From the NCBI GenBank assembly GCA_900545185.1, contig UQYH01000038.1, positions 1 through 18,638 on the forward strand: a DNA stretch of 18,638 nucleotides, given 5' to 3'. This document shows, piece after piece, positions 9,888 through 17,567 of the stretch. This DNA is from an uncultured Eubacteriales bacterium. Lineage in GTDB: Bacteria > Bacillota > Clostridia > UBA1381 > UBA9506. Each line of letters starts with the position of its first letter. The first letter of the stretch is position 1. The notes beneath the pieces are model-generated. The model had not been told where the DNA came from, did not search any database, and saw only the letters and a program-made list of their open reading frames with translations. Both the position numbers and the translations under genes were made by a program.

Positions 9888-9915
9888 ACTATTCAACAAT
9901 AAAAGGAGAAGCAGC

Positions 9916-11238
9916 ATGTTTAACTGTGGATTGTATGAAACAGAAATTACACCGCCGCTGGGTGCGTCCATTTACGGATATTTCTTCCCCAGAAAGGTAG
10001 AAGGCGTACGCGATAAGCTTTTTGTTAAGGCGCTTGTTATCGAAAACGGCAAAAATGCGGCGGCCGTCGCTACGCTGGATATGGTCAGCCTGCCGACGGA
10101 GGGGTTTTGTGAAAAGGTAATCAAAAGGGTTATGCAATATACCAAAAAACTGAAGCCCGAAAACATTATCCTCTCCGCTACGCACAGCCATACCTCCGGG
10201 CCGCGTCAGATCAGAAGTGAAACCGATGCATTGTATATTGAAATGTTGATTATGCAAACGGCCGATTGTATTATAAGCGCCGAGCAGCGCATGGAGGATA
10301 TGCGTCTTTCATATGCCAAGGAACAAGCAGAGGGACTTTCGTTTATCCGCAATTATCTGATGGCAGACGGCACGGTTCGCACCAATCCGGGCTTTAAGCG
10401 CCCTGATGTGATACGTCCCTGCGGCGAGCTTGATACAGGCGTACCTGTTTTATATTTTTACGATGCAAACGGAAGCATAAAAGGCGCTATGGTCAATTTT
10501 GCCTGCCATCACGATTGTGTACACGGCAATTTGGCCAGCAGCGATTATTCGGGCATTTTGGCACAAAAGCTGAAGGAGCATTACGGCAAGAATTTTATCT
10601 GCCTGTTTTTAAACGGCTTTTGCGCCAATGTAAACAATTGGGACTGCATGGGTGGAGACGGTGTTCCGCCGGTTGAAGACTATATCCGCATGGGGAATCG
10701 GCTTGCGGAAACGGTTATAGGTGCAGAAAACTGGGCGGTACCCGTTAGTGACGAAACAGTTGCCGTGGCACGGGAGGTTTTAAAGCTGAAACGGCGCGAG
10801 CTGGAACAGGGTGTTTTAGAAAAGTACGTTGATCTATATGAACGGGACAACGGCCGCGGCGCGAGGGATATTGCAAATTTAGACGGTGAAGAGTTTAGCA
10901 TGGCGGCTTCGGAAATCATGGTTAAGGTATACCGTGACGGCCCGGCCGTTTTCGACTGGCCCATCCATGCCCTGCGGATCGGTGACTGCCTTTTGTATGC
11001 CGTCCCCGGTGAAATGTTTGCGCAGTTTGCCGAAAAAATCAGAAAAGACTCTCCCACGCAAAAACTGTTTTTTGCCGAGCTTTCAAACCGTGACGGCGAG
11101 ATTTATGTGCCGCCGATAGAACTGCAGGGATACGAAACTGTGTACGAAAATCATCCTGTCAGCCGTTGGCTGGAGCCTGCGGCCGGTGACTTGACGGCAG
11201 AGGGAGCCGCCATCCTGGGAAAACGCCTTTTTCAGTAG
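9916..11238 (+). CDS. Neutral/alkaline non-lysosomal ceramidase-fold hydrolase, apparently cytoplasmic
   Basis: ATG 9916 has AAAAGGAG at 9901-9908; an upstream in-frame TTG at 9868 lies inside the previous gene and is rejected. The 440-residue product matches the N-terminal zinc-hydrolase domain of neutral ceramidase. It opens with GLYETEITPPLG and contains ATHSHTSGP (88-96, zinc-ligand histidines), NFACHHDCVHGN ... SSDYSG (194-212), a VPGEMF segment (E366) and GYE near 405-407. By homology these would be the zinc ligands and active-site tyrosine region. It lacks a signal peptide and the C-terminal Ig-like domain of secreted ceramidases. Bacterial relatives are common in sugar-utilisation loci and are often annotated only as alkaline ceramidase-like. 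Ceramide is an unlikely substrate here; I infer an amidase or esterase acting on an imported modified sugar. Confidence 0.82.
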   Translation: MFNCGLYETEITPPLGASIYGYFFPRKVEGVRDKLFVKALVIENGKNAAAVATLDMVSLPTEGFCEKVIKRVMQYTKKLKPENIILSATHSHTSGPRQIRSETDALYIEMLIMQTADCIISAEQRMEDMRLSYAKEQAEGLSFIRNYLMADGTVRTNPGFKRPDVIRPCGELDTGVPVLYFYDANGSIKGAMVNFACHHDCVHGNLASSDYSGILAQKLKEHYGKNFICLFLNGFCANVNNWDCMGGDGVPPVEDYIRMGNRLAETVIGAENWAVPVSDETVAVAREVLKLKRRELEQGVLEKYVDLYERDNGRGARDIANLDGEEFSMAASEIMVKVYRDGPAVFDWPIHALRIGDCLLYAVPGEMFAQFAEKIRKDSPTQKLFFAELSNRDGEIYVPPIELQGYETVYENHPVSRWLEPAAGDLTAEGAAILGKRLFQ

Positions 11239-11284
11239 TGTATTTTTATGAATAAAATCAATATGATTAAAAGGAGTGGTCAAA

Positions 11285-13138
11285 ATGAAAAAACTATGCT
11301 CTATCGTACTTTCGCTGGCTATGCTGGCATCGATTGCCGTGCCCTTTGGTGCGGCTGCCGAGGGAGAAGCGGCTGAAACAAGCTTTTTACAAAATGCCTG
11401 CACCTCCATCACAGCGTCTATTGCAGAGCGGTATTCTGCGGCATCGGCAAGTGCAATGGTGGACGGCGACAAGACCGATACCGAGTATAAATCGGCGCTG
11501 ACTCGTCCCGCGACGGAACCGGCGGCTTTAGTGGTGGATATTCAGCTGGATGCAGTGTACCGCGTTGATACGGTCAAGGTTTTTGAAAGATTTTTGGGTG
11601 CGGTGCCTTGCTACACAACCGTTGATGTATACCTCGGCAACGTGCTGACAGGCGATATGCAATGGGGAGAAAAAATTGCAACAGCGGCGGCATCGGCCAA
11701 GGGTGCGGCGGCTGATGGTCAGTCTGTTGAAACAGCGGTTGATTTGACCGATGCGGAAAGCAGTGCACGGACAGGCAGTGCAATTCGGTTTGTACTGCAC
11801 GGAAACACGGAGGCAGATTTTACATCGGCCGGTGAATCGTTATATCAAATCCGTGAACTGGAAGCCTTTGGTGAAAGAGTGGGAGAAATGCCTTCTAATA
11901 TTTGCTTACATCAAAAAGTGGAAACCAATCCCAAAGCGGCGTACACGCAATTACCGGCAAGCAATATTACGGACGGCACAGATAACCGCTACTCAAGCGG
12001 AGCAGTACAGACAGAATGTGTGGTTACAATCAGCCTGGACGGGGTATATAACATCGGTTGGGCAGATGTAACGTTCCGTCTGCCGGCAGATGACAATGAC
12101 GCCTACTGTGATTATGTGAAGATTGAGGCCGGGAAAAAAGGAACGGAAGGGACAATTGCCTGGACAACGGCCAACGCAGACGGACAAACGGAGATAAACC
12201 AAAGCGGTGCAGCCGGCAGCTTGGTAACAACCAGGGTTCCTTTTACCGCGCAGATGGAAGCGGATGTGCTGAAATTTACCTTCAGCCGCAAGAATTACAG
12301 CGAGCAAAAACCGTATGAAATTGCCGAAATTATGGCCTACGGCGCTTATGTCGGAGAAAGCTATACCGATAATATTTTACATGCGTCCCATACAGAAACC
12401 GATATTGACGCCATTAACGCGACACTGTCGGAAGCGAGACTGACAGACGGCGATATAAAAGATTTACGTTATGCGTCTGTTACCCAAGTAACAGATCCGC
12501 TGACTGTAACCTTTACGCTGGACGGACGCTATGACGTTACAAAATTCAGAATTTACAAACGTTTTGACGAAATCAATACCGGTACAACCGGCGACGGTGT
12601 GGAAATTTTGTGCGGCACGGTCGGCACAAACGGTATTATGCAGTGGACAAAAGCCGTGGAAAACAGCAAGCTGAACGACAGAATCGGCGCAAACGGCGCC
12701 GTTGAAGCCACGGAGTTTGTTCTGAATGCAGCGGTTTCGGCCGAGGTGATTCGTATGATTTTCACAAAGCCGGAGAATGCACATCAATATCAGTTCCCCG
12801 AAATTGAAGCAATGGGCACAAAACAGGAGGGTGTTACGACCCGTCGCCTGACAGCGGTCAGCTATGAGCAGAACGGCGACACCACAGCGATTTGCCCCGA
12901 AAACGGAAGCTTTACGGCACGCGCCTCTTACGAAGGCGTTGCAGACGCGGTTTCTGTCTTTATGCTTTATGCGGATAACGGCAGTTTAATCGATGTTGCC
13001 GTGAACACCGGCAATGGCGCAGCCTTCCAAATTGCGGAGGATAAGACTGTTAAAAAGGTTCGTGTGTTAACCTTTGATTCTATGCAAAATCTGCGTCCGC
13101 TGCTTTTGGGCTGGCACGCAAACTATTACAGAGCATAA
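11285..13138 (+). CDS. Secreted protein with three discoidin-like repeats and a C-terminal module shared with the gene at 4200
   Basis: ATG 11285 follows AAAAGGAG at 11269-11276; a GTG at 11276 lies inside that ribosome binding site and is rejected. The 617-residue product has a signal peptide (1-25, FGAAA) and three beta-rich modules at about 34-196, 203-354 and 362-512. They end in matching strands (QIRELEAFG, EIAEIMAYG, QFPEIEAMG) and carry D-G-x-x-D-x-x-Y/R loops (DGTDNRYSS, DGDIKDLRYAS). This is the discoidin/galactose-binding-like pattern also seen in the 4200 gene and at the end of the heparinase-like protein. Residues about 520-617 form the last module, ending near KVRVLTFDSMQNLRPLL, a type seen at the C-termini of many clostridial secreted carbohydrate proteins. 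No catalytic residues are evident. It is the last gene of the cluster and is followed by a strong terminator. Confidence 0.76.
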   Translation: MKKLCSIVLSLAMLASIAVPFGAAAEGEAAETSFLQNACTSITASIAERYSAASASAMVDGDKTDTEYKSALTRPATEPAALVVDIQLDAVYRVDTVKVFERFLGAVPCYTTVDVYLGNVLTGDMQWGEKIATAAASAKGAAADGQSVETAVDLTDAESSARTGSAIRFVLHGNTEADFTSAGESLYQIRELEAFGERVGEMPSNICLHQKVETNPKAAYTQLPASNITDGTDNRYSSGAVQTECVVTISLDGVYNIGWADVTFRLPADDNDAYCDYVKIEAGKKGTEGTIAWTTANADGQTEINQSGAAGSLVTTRVPFTAQMEADVLKFTFSRKNYSEQKPYEIAEIMAYGAYVGESYTDNILHASHTETDIDAINATLSEARLTDGDIKDLRYASVTQVTDPLTVTFTLDGRYDVTKFRIYKRFDEINTGTTGDGVEILCGTVGTNGIMQWTKAVENSKLNDRIGANGAVEATEFVLNAAVSAEVIRMIFTKPENAHQYQFPEIEAMGTKQEGVTTRRLTAVSYEQNGDTTAICPENGSFTARASYEGVADAVSVFMLYADNGSLIDVAVNTGNGAAFQIAEDKTVKKVRVLTFDSMQNLRPLLLGWHANYYRA

Positions 13139-13192
13139 AGGGGACAAAGATCAGCTCTTTACTGCCATACGGGGCTGTGAAAAAACGTATAT

Positions 13193-13240
13193 AAACCGCA
13201 AGCCCTCCCGATGCAATGACATTGGGTGGGCTTGCGGTTT
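13193..13240. terminator. Strong bidirectional rho-independent terminator between convergent genes
   Basis: A perfect 13-bp stem (AAACCGCAAGCCC at 13193-13205 with GGGCTTGCGGTTT at 13228-13240) extends inward with further pairs around a CAATGA loop. It is followed on the plus strand by TATTTAT. On the minus strand the stem is followed by TATATACGTTTTTT, so it can also end transcription of the convergent rhamnosidase gene, whose stop is at 13257. Confidence 0.9.
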
Positions 13241-13256
13241 TATTTATGACATTCCC

Positions 13257-15228
13257 TTATGACTGTGCTGTCACATCAAAGGTATATAGCTGATCGGCCT
13301 CGATTTTTACGCGTTGGCTGCCGATTTGCAGTATACCGCCACTTTTGTTGGTTGTGACGGACAGGTGATTTTTATTTTTGCAAACCGATACACAGCCGTT
13401 TAAAACGGGCGCTGTAATTTGGTAATCCTCATCTTCAAGGTATGGTCGAATCTCAAAGCTTTGATACTCCGGTTCTGTGGGGACAACGCTTGCCATATAA
13501 CGGCCGACGGCATAAACGGGCACGGCGCCCCAGGCATGGCACAGGCTTTTGTCAAACGGCTCTCCGTACATGGCGTATTGCTCGACACCCGTAACATCGG
13601 GGTCAAATTCTTCATATACGGTTTTGGCTCCGGCATCCGTCATTCTGCCCCAGTAAGAACGGATGTCAGCCAAAATATCTTTTGTCAGGCCGCATTGATA
13701 CATGGCTTCGTATTGAAAAAATTTAAAAAACGGCGTAGTAATTTCCTTAACAGACGGATTTTTATATACATGCTCTATCATGGCTTCTTTTTTGGCATCG
13801 TCGGCATAACCGAACAGAATGGCAAAGCAATTTTGGTGGTGGCAAATCTGCGTAGAGGGGTGACCGTCACGACAGGTTGAAACATAGCCGCTTAGTGAGT
13901 CCGACCAATAGATTTCGTTCACATTCCGATACACGCGGTCTGCAAGTGTGCGATAATGCTGCGCATCTGCATCCGCATGCATCTTTGCCGCAAAAAATGC
14001 CATGACACGAAGCGCCCTTCCGTACAGCATTTGTACCGCGCAGGAGTAGCCGTCTTTTTCAATATCGTGCCAGTCGATCACAACCCAAGAGCTGTTGACT
14101 CGGGGAATCAGTCCTTTCCATGCGGCTCTTTCGGTGTAAAACGCCATTAAAAGCTTCATATATTCATAATTTCTTTCCACAAAATTAAAATCACCGGTGT
14201 AGTCATAATATGCCTGTATGGTTAAAAACCAGTAAAAGGAGTATTCCAAAACATTATTAATCGGTGTTTTTACTTCTTTATTTCCGCGCAGGGATAAAAT
14301 CGTCCGCTTTATGGTTTCGGTGTCGAAAAAGGAATAAAAGCTCATATGGGACATGGTATAGGCATCCCCTGCCCACGGCCACTTGTCGCGCTTAATGCCG
14401 TCCGGCAGAAAAAAACGGCTGCAAAGACTGAGCGTGTATTTGGATATTTCGTATATATCCTCCAAACGTTTTTCACCTTTATACATTGACCGATCCTTAG
14501 CCGGATTATATTGATACAAACATTCCAGCTTGAAAGCCGTTTCGCCCCAAAAACGCACAAAACGGCAGCCGCGCGGCGGCAGCTCGGCTGCCTCGGTGCG
14601 GCTCACGGTGTCGATAATGACGCAGCGGTCACTGTAGGTTTCTGCAAGCGATTCACCGTAGGCAACGAAAATGACCGCATCCTTGGGGATGCTTGTTAAT
14701 TTCAGCTTTACATATGTATCCTTGCCAAAGTCCACAATCCGTTCTCCGTGCGCCGTCCGATCGGAATCGGGCGTTATGCTGCAAAACGGTAAGGTGTAAT
14801 CACCCGGCAGGATTTTCTTATCCGCACAGCAGCAAGAGGTGCCGACGGCTTCAAACACATCGTCATACAAATCGGCATGCCAGCTTTCGTCCGATACAAT
14901 GCTGTCGTCCTGCACGAACAGTGCACACATGCCCGTCATATTAAACACGACACATTCAAGCTCGTGTACACCGGCAGGCACCCGATAGGCCGATCAGGCA
15001 GGCTGACGGATGCCGTCGATTAAACAGATGGCCTCGCCTTCGGCACATATTTCAATTTTTTTCATTTGCTGCGGGGTTTACGGTCTTACGAAAGCGAACC
15101 AGGCAGGGCACATTGGGTACCTCCCAAAACGCCGGCACAATCCGTCCGCGTTCCTCTCTGCCAAGCAGCGTCTTTTTTGTCAAATACATTTCAAAGTCTC
15201 TGTAGTGCCAAATCTATTTTGCGCTCAT
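13257..15228 (-). pseudogene. GH78 alpha-L-rhamnosidase-like gene, N-terminus disrupted by two stops and a frameshift
   Basis: Family 78 glycoside hydrolases release terminal alpha-L-rhamnose. The intact C-terminal frame (13257-14981, 574 codons from a GTG) holds the (alpha/alpha)6 catalytic domain, including DGIKRDKWPWAGD, the family's acidic catalytic motif, and CHAWGAVPVYAVGRY near the end. The real 5' end lies further out: GGAGG at 15234-15238, then ATG 15228, then MSAK, a TAG stop at 15214-15216, and IWHYRDFEMYL, where relatives read KWIWY. The TAG thus stands for a tryptophan codon. A run of seven A (15056-15062) is one base too long and shifts the frame, and an in-frame TGA follows at 14994-14996. 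Repairing all three gives about 656 residues, the normal size, with no signal peptide. An internal restart at 14981 is conceivable but has no ribosome binding site that I can see. Confidence 0.85.
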
Positions 15229-15252
15229 ATATACCTCCTGCTATTGTCCGTG

Positions 15253-15390
15253 TTATGCGTCTGCCCGCCCGGTGTATTGCTCCGGCAGCTTGTTTTTCGG
15301 GATTTCCTTTTCAAAAATAATTCGCACGGTTGTGCCCTTGCCCGGTGCAGATTCCACCGTGATGCCGCACGTTTTGTTATAAAAAATAGT
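15253..15390 (-). pseudogene. C-terminal fragment of a sensor histidine kinase (HATPase_c end), truncated by the mobile element
   Basis: On the minus strand the frame reads IFYNKTCGITVESAPGKGTT, then VRIIFEKEIP and a short tail to TAA at 15253-15255. GITVES-x-P-GKGTTV is the G2-box end of a histidine-kinase ATPase domain and resembles the C-termini of YesM-type sensors. About 45 codons remain. The frame runs into an A/T-rich site at 15382-15399 beyond which the sequence belongs to the mobile element. Its stop lies 24 bases before the rhamnosidase start, so kinase and rhamnosidase probably formed one operon. Such sensors usually control sugar-uptake genes like those in this window. The rest of the gene should lie beyond the other end of the element. 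Confidence 0.75.
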
Positions 15391-15399
15391 AGAATTTTT
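15382..15399. other. Probable attachment site: integration junction of the Tn916/Tn1549-like element
   Basis: The palindromic core AAAAAT (15382-15387) - AGTAGA (15388-15393) - ATTTTT (15394-15399) consists of A/T arms around a 6-base centre. Tn916/Tn1549-family integrases use sites of this kind, with A/T-rich imperfect inverted repeats flanking a short coupling sequence. The kinase reading frame ends on its left, and element sequence leading to the integrase begins on its right. The exact crossover cannot be fixed without the empty site. Confidence 0.6.
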
Positions 15400-15440
15400 C
15401 TCTCTGCCGCAAGATGATTTTAGGTCGGTTGAGGGATTAG

Positions 15441-15493
15441 AAAACGCCGGAAACCCGCATAAACTCTATGTTTTTGCGCGTTCTCGGCGTTTC
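15441..15493. terminator. Imperfect 19-bp inverted repeat, probable terminator after int
   Basis: The arms 15441-15459 and 15475-15493 match at 15 of 19 positions, with an 8-bp core AAACGCCG/CGGCGTTT. T-rich tracts follow on both strands (TTTCTTTT on plus; TTTTCT on minus). Placed between the int stop and the element junction, it would stop integrase transcripts entering the chromosome, or chromosomal transcripts entering the element. Confidence 0.6.
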
Positions 15494-15526
15494 TTTTATC
15501 GCCTGTGTTAGTGGTGCTTTTTCGGT

Positions 15527-15552
15527 AAATGGTGCCCAAATGGTGCCCAAAT
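15527..15552. repeat. 11-bp tandem repeat near the element end, candidate integrase arm-binding sites
   Basis: AAATGGTGCCC occurs twice back to back (15527-15537 and 15538-15548), followed by AAAT. A partial relative, GTGGTGC, sits at 15511-15517. Tn916-type integrases bind short direct repeats near each element end through their N-terminal domain; the position, about 50 bases beyond the int stop and 130 from the junction, fits that role. The function is inferred. Confidence 0.5.
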
Positions 15553-15602
15553 CCCACGCGGGGCTATAAAACGGTATAAGAAGCGGTAAAGAGATACAGC
15601 GG

Positions 15603-16907
15603 TTAAAGCTCTAAATCGCTGCTCTTTTTCTTTGCCGCGCTCTTTGCTTTCTTCGGCTCGGCTTTCTCTGCCTTTGCCGGGTCTGCCTGTTTGACCGCCC
15701 CATGATAAGCGTCTAAGACTTCTTTTTTGCGTTCAAGCCGCACGTCCACATAACGGGCGGTAACAGCTTCAAAGTTCATAGACAGCCCAAGCGATACGCC
15801 GATACCCGCAAGTGTATGTCCTAACACTTCGCCTACGGTGTAGAAGTCGCCTGTCAGTTGGTGCATATTTGTAGCTGCTGTATGGCGCAAATCGTGAAAG
15901 CGGATATGCGGCATATCCAAATCTTCAAGCAGCTTTCCAAACTGGGAAGATACCCACGACGCGGAGATAGGGGAACCGTCCGGCTTCGCTACAACAAGGT
16001 CATTGTCATAGTAAGGCTTTCCGTCCTTTTCTGCCTGTTCGCGCTGCGCTTCCTGCATAGCAAACTGTTTGAGAAAGAACGGGCGGGCAAGCTCTGTGAT
16101 AGGCAGCTTTCGCCCGTTGGATTTCGGCGGTGCCATTTCCTCAATGACTTTTGTTTTTGGCGGTACCTTAAAGGGTAGCTGCTCGGAAACGTCAAAGGTG
16201 TTGTTTTCCAAATCCACATTGCGCCAACGCAAGCCCAGGATTTCAGAACGGCGCATACCGTAAAGCCCGCCTAAGATAACGGGCATTTCCCAAACGGTAC
16301 CCTCGACGCGCTGCATAAGGGCTTTTACCTGTTCCGGCGTGTACGGGTCGGGGGTCTTGTCGCTCTTTCCAAACTTCGTAAGCGTGTCCTTTGCTGCGTT
16401 TGTTTCGATATAGCGGTATTTCCGGGCATGGCTCAACGCCACGCTCAAAACACGCTTTGCCCCGGCTGCGGTGGACGGTTTCAAGCCTTTGTCAATAATC
16501 TGCTGAAACATTTTGTCTACCATAGCGGGGGTAAGCTGATTAAGGGCAACGCCGCCGATATATGGCGTGATGTAGTTTGCAATCGTTCTTTTGTACCCGT
16601 CGTAAGTAGAGGGGCGCAAGTTCACTCTTGCATAGCTTTCTACCCATTCATTCAGATAGCTTGCAACGGTCTGTTTCCGCTGTGAAGCGATAGACGCAAT
16701 CTGTCCCGGATTATGGAGCTTTGCTTTCATCTCTGCTTCATGCTGCGTTGCTTCCTTTTTTGTTGGAAAGCCCTTTTTTGAATAGGTTTTCTTTTCCCCA
16801 TTCGGGGCGGTGTACTTTATATTCACGTCGTAAACTGTACCCGGCCGCCCGGTCAGTACGCCGTTGCTGTCGCGTTTATTCTTAACCTGCCTTGTTGATA
16901 TAGCCAT
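15603..16907 (-). CDS. int: Tyrosine recombinase / integrase of a Tn916/Tn1549-like element
   Basis: This enzyme integrates and excises the element by strand exchange. The 434-residue protein has an N-terminal arm-binding domain (about 1-65, YDVNIKYTAPNGEKKTYSKK), a SAM-like core-binding domain (about 78-165) and a catalytic domain (about 185-400). Catalytic residues seen are R219 (GMRRSEILGLRW), K262 (PPKSNGRK), H338-x-x-R341 (HDLRHTAATNM), H364 (VLGHT) and the nucleophile Y386 (TARYVDV). H364 and Y386 are 22 residues apart, longer than the usual ~10. A Lys/Ala-rich tail (about 408-430) ends the protein. ATG 16907 is preceded by GGGAGG (16915-16920), inside the 3' end of xis, so the two are cotranscribed and probably coupled. 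All catalytic residues are intact, so it is probably active. Confidence 0.95.
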   Translation of the reverse strand: MAISTRQVKNKRDSNGVLTGRPGTVYDVNIKYTAPNGEKKTYSKKGFPTKKEATQHEAEMKAKLHNPGQIASIASQRKQTVASYLNEWVESYARVNLRPSTYDGYKRTIANYITPYIGGVALNQLTPAMVDKMFQQIIDKGLKPSTAAGAKRVLSVALSHARKYRYIETNAAKDTLTKFGKSDKTPDPYTPEQVKALMQRVEGTVWEMPVILGGLYGMRRSEILGLRWRNVDLENNTFDVSEQLPFKVPPKTKVIEEMAPPKSNGRKLPITELARPFFLKQFAMQEAQREQAEKDGKPYYDNDLVVAKPDGSPISASWVSSQFGKLLEDLDMPHIRFHDLRHTAATNMHQLTGDFYTVGEVLGHTLAGIGVSLGLSMNFEAVTARYVDVRLERKKEVLDAYHGAVKQADPAKAEKAEPKKAKSAAKKKSSDLEL

Positions 16908-16910
16908 AGC

Positions 16911-17147
16911 TTAACCTCCCTGTCGTGCCGGGGGCTTCGCTGTCGTCTTTGCCCTGTGGTACCAGTCCCAGATTGCAGCGTCAGCTATCAAACGACGGTT
17001 TCCATTTTGTATATATTCAAGCTCGCCACTATCCATAAGCTCGCGCAGTTTATTTTCCCCGATACCGCTAATCTTGCTCATTTGCTCAACGGTCTTTAAC
17101 ATAGGGAATACAGGGATAGCGGGGCTTGCTGTTTCCTTTTTTGCCAT
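16911..17147 (-). CDS. xis: Excisionase-type small DNA-binding protein
   Basis: The product is a 78-residue protein immediately before int, with only 3 bases between its stop and the int start. The central segment (about 18-68: TVEQMSKISGIGENKLRELM, then a basic wing NGNRRLIA and an aromatic end WDWYHRA) has the winged-helix layout of Tn916-type Xis and MerR/HTH_17-like excisionases. Xis bends DNA near the element ends and favours excision by Int. ATG 17147 follows AAAGGGGG (17157-17164) about 9 bases upstream. Size and position make the call firm, though MerR-like regulators have the same fold. Confidence 0.85.
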   Translation of the reverse strand: MAKKETASPAIPVFPMLKTVEQMSKISGIGENKLRELMDSGELEYIQNGNRRLIADAAIWDWYHRAKTTAKPPARQGG

Positions 17148-17173
17148 AGGAAAATACCCCCTTTCATAAATGG

Positions 17174-17272
17174 CTAAAAAGTCAAGTTACAAAAAGTGGG
17201 CTTTAACCGGGCGGCTGTTAGCACAACCTCGCGGGAATTGCACCCCTGCTCATTTAAGGCAGCTTTACCCAT
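17174..17272 (-). CDS. Possible 32-residue small ORF upstream of xis (doubtful)
   Basis: ATG 17272 starts MGKAALNEQGCNS and the frame runs to a TAG at 17174-17176. There is no convincing ribosome binding site. The frame is open from the TAA at 17315 onward and is the same frame as the small ORF at 17315-17413, so a single stop separates two open stretches of about 32 and 46 codons. It may be a remnant or a chance frame. I do not recognise it. Confidence 0.22.
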   Translation of the reverse strand: MGKAALNEQGCNSREVVLTAARLKPTFCNLTF

Positions 17273-17314
17273 TGCCTGCGACGCTCTGAACGCTCGGACT
17301 GTGGCTGTAAAGGC

Positions 17315-17413
17315 TTATCTCCCCTCAATGCGTGTTGTCGCCCGCAAGCTGCTAACTTGCTTCCCGTCGCGGTGTTTCTCGCTCGGCTTTTCCCGATAGA
17401 GGAATAGCGTCAT
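17315..17413 (-). CDS. Small ORF (32 residues) with good ribosome binding site between the HTH_16 gene and xis
   Basis: ATG 17413 has GGAGG at 17421-17425 with a 7-base spacer, among the best ribosome binding sites in this region. The peptide begins MTLFLYREKPSEKHRDGKQV and is highly basic. The ATG overlaps a TGA in another frame (ATGA), which hints at translational coupling to a short upstream frame ending SHTEGAP. No family is recognised. The stretch 17148-17574 otherwise has no gene longer than this; it lies between the regulator genes and xis and may be an untranslated regulatory leader for xis-int instead. Confidence 0.35.
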   Translation of the reverse strand: MTLFLYREKPSEKHRDGKQVSSLRATTRIEGR

Positions 17414-17529
17414 GGCGCACCCTCCGTATGGCTCGGCGCAAAAAGGACGTACCCGGTTTGCCCTATACTGCGTCGCCGTTATCTTGCGTCGCTTTCTTTG
17501 TCAAGGAACATACGGGGCTGCTGCGGATT

Positions 17530-17567
17530 GATACGAAACGGAAAAGGGGTTAAGACGTTTCGGTATC
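17530..17567. repeat. Inverted repeat just downstream of the HTH_16 gene
   Basis: GATAC+GAAACG (17530-17540) pairs with CGTTTC+G+GTATC (17556-17567), giving 11 base pairs with one bulged G and a 15-base loop. It begins 8 bases after the HTH_16 stop on the minus strand. No T-run follows on that strand (AATCCGCAG), so it is not a classical terminator; it could be an RNA processing or stability hairpin between the regulator genes and xis-int. Confidence 0.5.

Noticed and set aside
13419..13880. Plus-strand open frame of 153 codons opposite the rhamnosidase
   Set aside because: It is a shadow of the GH78 catalytic domain frame, with no ribosome binding site and no family match.
13257..15228. Programmed frameshift or stop-codon recoding in the rhamnosidase gene
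   Set aside because: Three independent lesions of different type without a recoding signal fit decay or sequence error better.
17232..17246. GGGGTGCAATTCCC on the minus strand, reminiscent of the cobalamin riboswitch core
   Set aside because: The other conserved blocks of that riboswitch are absent, and xis-int is not a plausible target.
17196..17399. Plus-strand 67-codon frame upstream of xis
   Set aside because: It opposes the direction of every element gene, has no ribosome binding site, and mirrors the minus-strand small frames in the same stretch.
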